18,167 bases of DNA from an uncultured Ruminococcus sp. (GTDB taxonomy: Bacteria; Bacillota; Clostridia; Lachnospirales; Lachnospiraceae). This document shows, in pieces, positions 14,377-18,167 of the stretch. Location: positions 1 through 18,167 of the forward strand of contig CAKRLG010000034.1 of the NCBI GenBank assembly GCA_934359255.1. Direction: 5' to 3'. The number at the start of each line of letters is the position of its first letter. The stretch's first letter is position 1. The position numbers and the translations under genes were made by a program. The notes below the pieces were generated by a model. The model was not told the origin of the DNA, searched no databases, and saw nothing but the letters and a program-made list of their open reading frames with translations.

Positions 14377-14447
14377 GCTTCCTATGTTCTTAAAACAATG
14401 TATGCACATGGATTTAACGTCTTCCATGAGAATGAGCAAGAGTGAGA

Positions 14448-14876
14448 TTATTTTATAAGTGAAAAAACAGGTCTGAAGAATACTCCGTCTGCAGGATGCC
14501 AGATTATCATCGGATCATGGAGGTAAAGAAGTCGTATCAGGTATACGACAATAAAAAGAAGAACTGTAAAAGTCAGAAGAAGGGTATGGCGACTCCAGTC
14601 GATCCAGGGATCCAGATAATAGGCAAGCAGAAAAAAAGGCATCAGAAAAAATAGAGGATGGTAAGCAAAAGCGGCAGAAAAGTCCAGATGGAGAGCTGCC
14701 AGGATGGCACGGGTCATACCACATCCGGGGCATGAGATACCCAGAAAAAAGCGAAAAGGACAACCGGTAAACCAGGTTACAAGATAATAAACAAAAACCA
14801 CCTGACACAGAACTTTTGTGCGGGTGAAAATTATATTTTTAAAGTTTGGCTCTTTTGAAAAATCAGATAATCGCAT
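14448..14876 (-). CDS. DUF2752 family membrane protein
   Basis: The 142-residue protein carries the DUF2752 signature SCPGCGMTRA at 48-57, between hydrophobic helices at about 22-47 and 62-88, with a third near 95-120. The family has no established function; the CPxCGxTR motif suggests a metal or redox site near the membrane. The start at 14876 is chosen because AAAGGA on the minus strand lies eight bases before it, while the in-frame ATG 14885 overlaps that site. It is divergent from a DUF4234/zinc-ribbon gene. The two families share small size, membrane location and CxxC motifs, so a common role is possible but unproven. Confidence 0.8.
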   Translation of the reverse strand: MRLSDFSKEPNFKNIIFTRTKVLCQVVFVYYLVTWFTGCPFRFFLGISCPGCGMTRAILAALHLDFSAAFAYHPLFFLMPFFLLAYYLDPWIDWSRHTLLLTFTVLLFIVVYLIRLLYLHDPMIIWHPADGVFFRPVFSLIK

Positions 14877-15165
14877 AAAAAACATCCTTTATCGGAATAG
14901 TGAACAGTATAGAATTAATTGATGGATAATTACATATAATTATAAAGAAAATATAATAGCTTTAGTTGTAATTATAGATATAAAATAAGAAAATGACAAG
15001 AATTATTTAAATGTATATTCAATATTTCTTATTTTTTGTTGCTGTGTGACAAGTATATAGATGTTATAATAAAATTACAAAAGAGGAAGAAAATATTTGC
15101 AGCAGCCTGAGGCAGAAGCTGTGGGGGAGCTGACGGTATGCGGCAGAGGAAAAGGAGATGAGAGT
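14877..15165. promoter_or_regulatory. AT-rich divergent promoter region
   Basis: This 289-base gap separates the DUF2752 and DUF4234 genes. For the rightward gene, TGTTATAAT at 15062-15070 is a perfect extended -10 without a good -35. For the leftward gene, TATACT on the minus strand (14906-14911) is a weak candidate. Bases 14940-15030 are extremely AT-rich with no open frame. The rightward leader from about 15077 has only a short CAGC/GCTG pairing. Nothing else is recognised here. Confidence 0.5.
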
Positions 15166-15885
15166 ATGCAGATGAAAAGACGAAATGGTTTAGCCAGCGC
15201 ATTGCTGGGAATGATCACATGTGGGTTGTACAATATTTATTTCTGGTATCGTTACGGAGAGGATACCAATGTGATCTGTCAGGAAGATCAGAAAACTACC
15301 CAAAATTACATTGTTGCATGGTTATTGTCCACGATTACCCTTGGAATTTATGGCCTTTACTGGACTTATCAGGTGGCGGCTCGTCTGGAGCAGGCCAGTG
15401 ATCGATATGGGGTTCGAATGGAATCATCAGTTATCTTCACATTGGTAATGAGAGTTCCGTTTTTGTCATTCTTCTATGCCTGTGATATTATGAATAAATT
15501 TGCGGATGCTTATGAGAATCCTACACCACAGCTTTCACAGGAACAGCAGAATTATAATTATTATACCGGTAACGGCAACAATAACACGCCAACACCGCCA
15601 CCGACACCGATTCCCACACCACCTCCGGTATGGCCGACATCCGGTCAGAACCAGAACAGCAATCCGACAGGAAATGGAAACGGAATGAATTTCGGCTCCG
15701 CCCGGAATAGCACGGGAAATAATATGGAATCAGATGTACATAAGTCATTTACGGAAGCTAAGCCAACCACAAATTATCAGAATCCTTCACAGGCAAGACT
15801 CTCCGGTATCTGTCCAAACTGTGGAGCAGAAGTGAAAAGCAGTGAAAGGTATTGTAGAAAATGTGGTTATCCGGTGAGTAAATAA
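15166..15885 (+). CDS. DUF4234 membrane protein with Pro-rich linker and C-terminal zinc ribbon
   Basis: The 239-residue protein starts with a DUF4234-type membrane region. It has GMITCGLYNIYFWYRYGEDTN and a second similar segment, STITLGIYGLYWTYQ, so two repeats of the xCGLY/LGIY-xxYW motif, plus a third hydrophobic stretch near residues 88-105. Residues about 125-205 form a Gln/Asn/Thr/Pro-rich linker including TPTPPPTPIPTPPP. The tail is a zinc ribbon, C216-x2-C219-x10-C230-x2-C233. AAAGGAG at 15151-15157 sits eight bases before ATG 15166; an upstream TTG at 15097 in the same frame has no such support. Function is unknown. The tethered ribbon would lie on the cytoplasmic side if the first helices are oriented as in other DUF4234 proteins. 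Confidence 0.85.
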   Translation: MQMKRRNGLASALLGMITCGLYNIYFWYRYGEDTNVICQEDQKTTQNYIVAWLLSTITLGIYGLYWTYQVAARLEQASDRYGVRMESSVIFTLVMRVPFLSFFYACDIMNKFADAYENPTPQLSQEQQNYNYYTGNGNNNTPTPPPTPIPTPPPVWPTSGQNQNSNPTGNGNGMNFGSARNSTGNNMESDVHKSFTEAKPTTNYQNPSQARLSGICPNCGAEVKSSERYCRKCGYPVSK

Positions 15886-15939
15886 AAATAGATAAACTAT
15901 TCAACGGTCACTGTAAAATATTGAGCAGCTAAGATAATG

Positions 15940-15980
15940 AAACAGCCAGAGTCTGTATCTACATCAGACTCTGGCTGTTT
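15940..15980. terminator. Bidirectional terminator between DUF4234 gene and purF-like gene
   Basis: AAACAGCCAGAGTCTG at 15940-15955 pairs perfectly over 16 bp with CAGACTCTGGCTGTTT at 15965-15980 around a nine-base loop. It sits between two convergent genes and can serve both. The T-tails are short on both sides. Confidence 0.85.
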
Positions 15981-16009
15981 AGCAATGAATAATAGAACAC
16001 AAATACGAC

Positions 16010-17416
16010 TTACTCTTTACCGTCGAAACAATAGGTACAAACCTTGCAGGGTTCCAGTCCGATGGAAGCAACCATATCATCGAGACGATGATAGCGAAGA
16101 GAAGTAAAGTTCAGCTGTTTTCCGATCTCATCAAGCATTTCGTGATAGTTGTGAGAATCCGGATTGGCGTAATCTTCCAGAATTGCTTCAGTTACCGTAC
16201 CTTCCCGTTTCTGGATCACACGGCGGGTGATCAGATCCATCTCGGATTTGGAACGGGAGAAATTCAAATATTTGCAGCCGTATAATAGTGGCGGACATGC
16301 CGGACGGATATGTACTTCTTTTGCTCCGCTCTCGTACAGGAACTGAGTTGTCTGACCAAGCTGAGTACCACGCACGATAGAGTCATCAATCAGTACCATG
16401 CTCTTGTCTTTGATCAGTTCACGTACTGGGATCAGTTTCATGTGAGCAATCTGCTCTCTCTGACTCTGATGTGCCGGCATAAAGGAACGCGGCCAGGTCG
16501 GGGTATATTTAATAAATGGGCGGGCAAACGGAATACCGGAACGGTTGGCATAACCGATGGCATGTGCGGTACCGGAGTCCGGAACACCTGCAACAATATC
16601 CGCAGATACATTATCACGCTTTGCAAGCATATCGCCGCAGTTATAACGCATCTGTTCTACGTTGATTCCTTCGTAGGAAGAGGTAGGATAACCATAGTAA
16701 ACCCATAAGAAGGAGCAGATCTTCATTTCATTTTTTGCCGGAGAAACAGTTTCCACACCATCCGGTGTAAAGAAGACGATCTCAGATGGTCCCAGTTCTT
16801 TGTAGTCGTGGTAACCGAGATTAAAATAAGCAAAGTTCTCAAAAGAAGCGCAGATCGCATCCTCTTTCTTTCCGAGGATCAGTGGAGTACGGCCTAACCG
16901 GTCCCTGGCCGCATAGATACCTTCGGGAGTCATAACCAGCATGGTCATAGATCCTTCAATAACGTCCTGCGCGTAGCGAATGCCTTCGATCAGAGAAGAT
17001 TTCTGATTGATGAGAGATGCCACCATCTCTGTGGCGTTGATATCTCCGCCGCTCATTTCGAGAAAATGTGTGCAGCCGTTGGCGAAAGAACGTTTTACCA
17101 GTTCGTCCATATTATTAATTTTACCAACAGTTGTGATCGCAAAACTTCCCAGATGAGACTGAACTAAAAGCGGTTGTGGTTCTGTATCAGAGATACAGCC
17201 GATACCGAGATTACCCTCTAATTCCTGTACGTCCCGTTCGAATTTTGTACGGAAGGGAGCGTTCTGGATATTGTGGATCGCCCGGTTGAACCCGCCTTCT
17301 TTGCCGTAGACTGCCATACCACCCCGGCGTGTACCAAGATGAGAATGATAGTCAGTTCCAAAAAATAAATCAGACACACAATTGCTTTTTGATGCAACTC
17401 CAAAAATTCCACCCAT
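16010..17416 (-). CDS. purF: PurF-like amidophosphoribosyltransferase lacking the glutaminase cysteine
   Basis: The 468-residue protein has the PurF layout. An N-terminal glutamine amidotransferase type 2 domain (about 1-230) is followed by a phosphoribosyltransferase domain with an intact PRPP loop, VLIDDSIVRGT at 341-351. PurF makes phosphoribosylamine, the first step of purine synthesis. The mature N-terminus should be Cys (MCGIFG), but this protein starts MGGIFGV: the codon is GGT instead of TGT. The glutamine-binding GHTRYST stretch is also changed, to GCISDTEPQP. Cysteines that hold the Fe-S cluster in Bacillus PurF appear kept (EMKICSF, LYGCKY, CKVCTYC). AAAGGAG eight bases upstream fixes the start at 17416 over a longer open frame. 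It is monocistronic. It may use ammonia, take it from a partner, or do another reaction. The symbol marks the family only. Confidence 0.85.
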   Translation of the reverse strand: MGGIFGVASKSNCVSDLFFGTDYHSHLGTRRGGMAVYGKEGGFNRAIHNIQNAPFRTKFERDVQELEGNLGIGCISDTEPQPLLVQSHLGSFAITTVGKINNMDELVKRSFANGCTHFLEMSGGDINATEMVASLINQKSSLIEGIRYAQDVIEGSMTMLVMTPEGIYAARDRLGRTPLILGKKEDAICASFENFAYFNLGYHDYKELGPSEIVFFTPDGVETVSPAKNEMKICSFLWVYYGYPTSSYEGINVEQMRYNCGDMLAKRDNVSADIVAGVPDSGTAHAIGYANRSGIPFARPFIKYTPTWPRSFMPAHQSQREQIAHMKLIPVRELIKDKSMVLIDDSIVRGTQLGQTTQFLYESGAKEVHIRPACPPLLYGCKYLNFSRSKSEMDLITRRVIQKREGTVTEAILEDYANPDSHNYHEMLDEIGKQLNFTSLRYHRLDDMVASIGLEPCKVCTYCFDGKE

Positions 17417-17449
17417 ATTTGTTCTCCTTTGTTCTATGAATGTTTGGTT

Positions 17450-17482
17450 GGCTGTAGCTTCCGAAAATAACAGCCTTCGGAA
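17450..17482 (-). promoter_or_regulatory. Leader with two mutually exclusive hairpins before the purF-like gene
   Basis: Read on the minus strand, the order is TTCCGAA (17482-17476), GGCTGT (17475-17470), TTCGGAA (17465-17459), ACAGCC (17455-17450). The first pairs with the third and the second with the fourth, both perfectly, so the stems interlock. With a zero-base first loop, a pseudoknot is sterically tight, so alternative hairpins are more likely. It lies 34 bases before the start codon. It does not match a purine, PRPP or ppGpp riboswitch that I recognise. Confidence 0.45.
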
Positions 17483-17504
17483 ACCGCATTTCAAATCACG
17501 TACC

Positions 17505-17518
17505 CCATTATATAATGG
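17505..17518. repeat. 14-bp perfect palindrome covering the purF-like -10 element
   Basis: CCATTATATAATGG is its own reverse complement and contains the -10 box TATAAT of the minus-strand promoter. This is a natural place for a repressor, but an AT-rich palindrome can also arise by chance. Confidence 0.5.
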
Positions 17519-17535
17519 CAATTCCTGTTTCGCAA
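17507..17535 (-). promoter_or_regulatory. Sigma-A-type promoter for the purF-like gene
   Basis: On the minus strand, TTGCGA (17535-17530) and a perfect TATAAT (17512-17507) have a 17-base spacer. Transcription would start near 17500, giving an 84-base leader that contains the alternative hairpins. Confidence 0.7.
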
Positions 17536-17610
17536 GACAAAATTTTGCACAATTTCTCTTTGGATTTTTGAAAAAATACTGAAAATGGCAGAAAAACAGA
17601 AGAGATGGTC

Positions 17611-17638
17611 TTGTATTTTTCTACGGGAAATCTATAAT
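17611..17638 (+). promoter_or_regulatory. Sigma-A-type promoter for the 81-residue gene
   Basis: TTGTAT at 17611-17616 and a perfect TATAAT at 17633-17638 are 16 bases apart. The start codon is about 100 bases downstream. The in-frame ATG at 17585 lies upstream of this promoter, which argues against the longer reading frame. Confidence 0.65.
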
Positions 17639-17746
17639 AAAAACGTAACGGTTCAGGACTATGGGTATCAGAATCGGATAAACAATGAAAAGGAAGATTA
17701 TGAAAAAAATAGATGGGAACAGCTATACAGGGAAGGAGGATCTATC

Positions 17747-17992
17747 ATGCGAAACATGGAGTTTAAGATGGAACGTCAGGGACTTCTGACAGTGGGACAG
17801 GAAGTGGATGTAACAGAAAGTGCCCTGCCAACGTCATATTATTATACGATACAGCCAATGATCGCCATGAGTAAAAACTATCCCGGTTATGAGAGACTGC
17901 AGTCACGAAAAGGAATTGTAAAAGATATCAAAGAAACAGACCGGGGATATTATACGGTGGTGGAATTTGATGAGCAGGATATCGGGAACTGA
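17747..17992 (+). CDS. Small protein of unknown function (81 residues)
   Basis: I do not recognise a family. The product is soluble-looking and acidic at its end, with MEFKMERQGLLTVGQEVDV near the start. The middle is SYYYTIQPMIAMSKNYPGYERL and the end RKGIVKDIKETDRGYYTVVEFDE. The alternating pattern of the last third suggests a small beta-barrel or SH3-like fold (GIVKDI...YYTVVEFDE), which is only an impression. AAGGAGGA at 17733-17740 gives a strong ribosome binding site for ATG 17747, so the 54-codon in-frame extension upstream is rejected. It is divergent from the purF-like gene, has its own promoter and ends before a strong terminator, so it is a single-gene unit. Confidence 0.65.
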   Translation: MRNMEFKMERQGLLTVGQEVDVTESALPTSYYYTIQPMIAMSKNYPGYERLQSRKGIVKDIKETDRGYYTVVEFDEQDIGN

Positions 17993-18044
17993 TACCGGCG
18001 ATTTATAAAAAAACACAGAAAATGACAGGCGGGATCGTCTTGGG

Positions 18045-18088
18045 GATAAAAAAAGAACATTCCAAAACAGAATGTTCTTTTTTTTATC
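18045..18088 (+). terminator. Strong intrinsic terminator
   Basis: GATAAAAAAAGAACATTC at 18045-18062 pairs with GAATGTTC plus eight T and ATC at 18070-18088, around a seven-base loop. The A-run/T-run flanks make it a textbook terminator. It lies 52 bases after the 81-residue gene and directly before the putative intron. Confidence 0.9.
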
Positions 18089-18090
18089 TG

Positions 18091-18167
18091 GTGCGCCTAG
18101 CGGCGCACGTTTCTAACGGGTTAAAGTCCCGAATCCACCCGGTAGTGGGAAGGATATAGCCGAAGGC
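18091..18167 (+). mobile_element. Group II intron, 5' end (cut by window edge)
   Basis: GTGCGCC at 18091-18097 is a group II intron 5' boundary (GUGYG) and pairs perfectly with GGCGCAC at 18102-18108 around TAGC. Then TTCTAACGGGTTAAAGTCCCG follows, a domain I element often written as ACGGGUGAAAGUCCCG, with CGGG/CCCG pairing at 18117-18131. Next comes CCAC...GTGG (18135-18148), then AAGGATATAGCCGAAGGC. These match what I recall of intron 5' ends with LtrA-type maturases in gut clostridia. The start sits two bases after a terminator stem, the insertion habit of class C introns. The maturase and 3' end are outside the window, so mobility is unknown. Confidence 0.75.

Noticed and set aside
14377..14447. 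Gap between terminator and DUF2752 gene
   Set aside because: It was checked on both strands; no gene, RNA or repeat is seen.
17417..17521. 35-residue N-terminal extension of the PurF-like protein
   Set aside because: The open frame continues upstream, but the promoter -10 and leader hairpins lie in it, and MGGIFG with AAAGGAG upstream is the family start.
17538..17547. Palindrome CAAAATTTTG next to the purF-like -35
   Set aside because: It is short and composed almost only of A and T, so chance is likely.
17585..17746. In-frame N-terminal extension of the 81-residue protein
   Set aside because: The upstream ATG precedes the promoter and lacks a ribosome binding site, whereas ATG 17747 has AAGGAGGA.

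Overview
The window looks like chromosomal DNA from a gut-type clostridium, most likely a member of Lachnospiraceae. This is inferred from moderate GC, strong GGAGG ribosome binding sites, sigma-A type promoters, the gene families present and the absence of any phage or plasmid core; no genus can be fixed from the sequence alone.

Layout. (1) 1-1342: the C-terminal end of an HD-GYP protein followed by a membrane GGDEF protein, both of c-di-GMP type. (2) 1387-2822: a promoter, a clear NiCo (czcD-type) riboswitch with terminator platform, and the cation diffusion facilitator it controls. (3) 2842-5149: a MATE exporter converging with an AraC/cupin regulator, their stop codons one base apart. (4) 5255-5633: a 110-residue protein that looks like only the N-terminal half of diaminopimelate epimerase, without the catalytic cysteine. 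(5) 5702-10975: a 918-residue protein joining a Tet(M)/EF-G-like ribosomal GTPase to a C-terminal NYN (YacP/Rae1-like) nuclease domain, translationally coupled to a tRNA-dihydrouridine synthase and followed by a second MATE exporter. (6) 11086-14376: a compact five-gene run of GreA-family factor, sugar O-acetyltransferase, LacI-type regulator, AzlC and AzlD, ending in a strong terminator. (7) 14448-15980: divergent DUF2752 and DUF4234/zinc-ribbon membrane proteins. (8) 16010-17535: a minus-strand PurF-like amidophosphoribosyltransferase whose nucleophilic cysteine is glycine, with a structured leader. (9) 17611-18088: an 81-residue unknown protein and a terminator. (10) 18091-18167: what looks like the 5' end of a group II intron, directly behind that terminator and cut by the window edge.

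Most genes are housekeeping or transport genes in short, independent units. The strongest candidate for an undescribed system is region 5: a ribosome-binding GTPase fused to a nuclease whose stand-alone relative, Rae1/YacP, cuts mRNA on the ribosome. The GTPase lacks the domain IV loop typical of tetracycline-protection proteins, and the gene's Shine-Dalgarno lies in one arm of a perfect 11-bp inverted repeat. The other strong leads are the glutaminase-dead PurF paralogue, the DapF half-protein, and the NiCo riboswitch paired with an Asn-Asp/Asp-Asp metal-site exporter.
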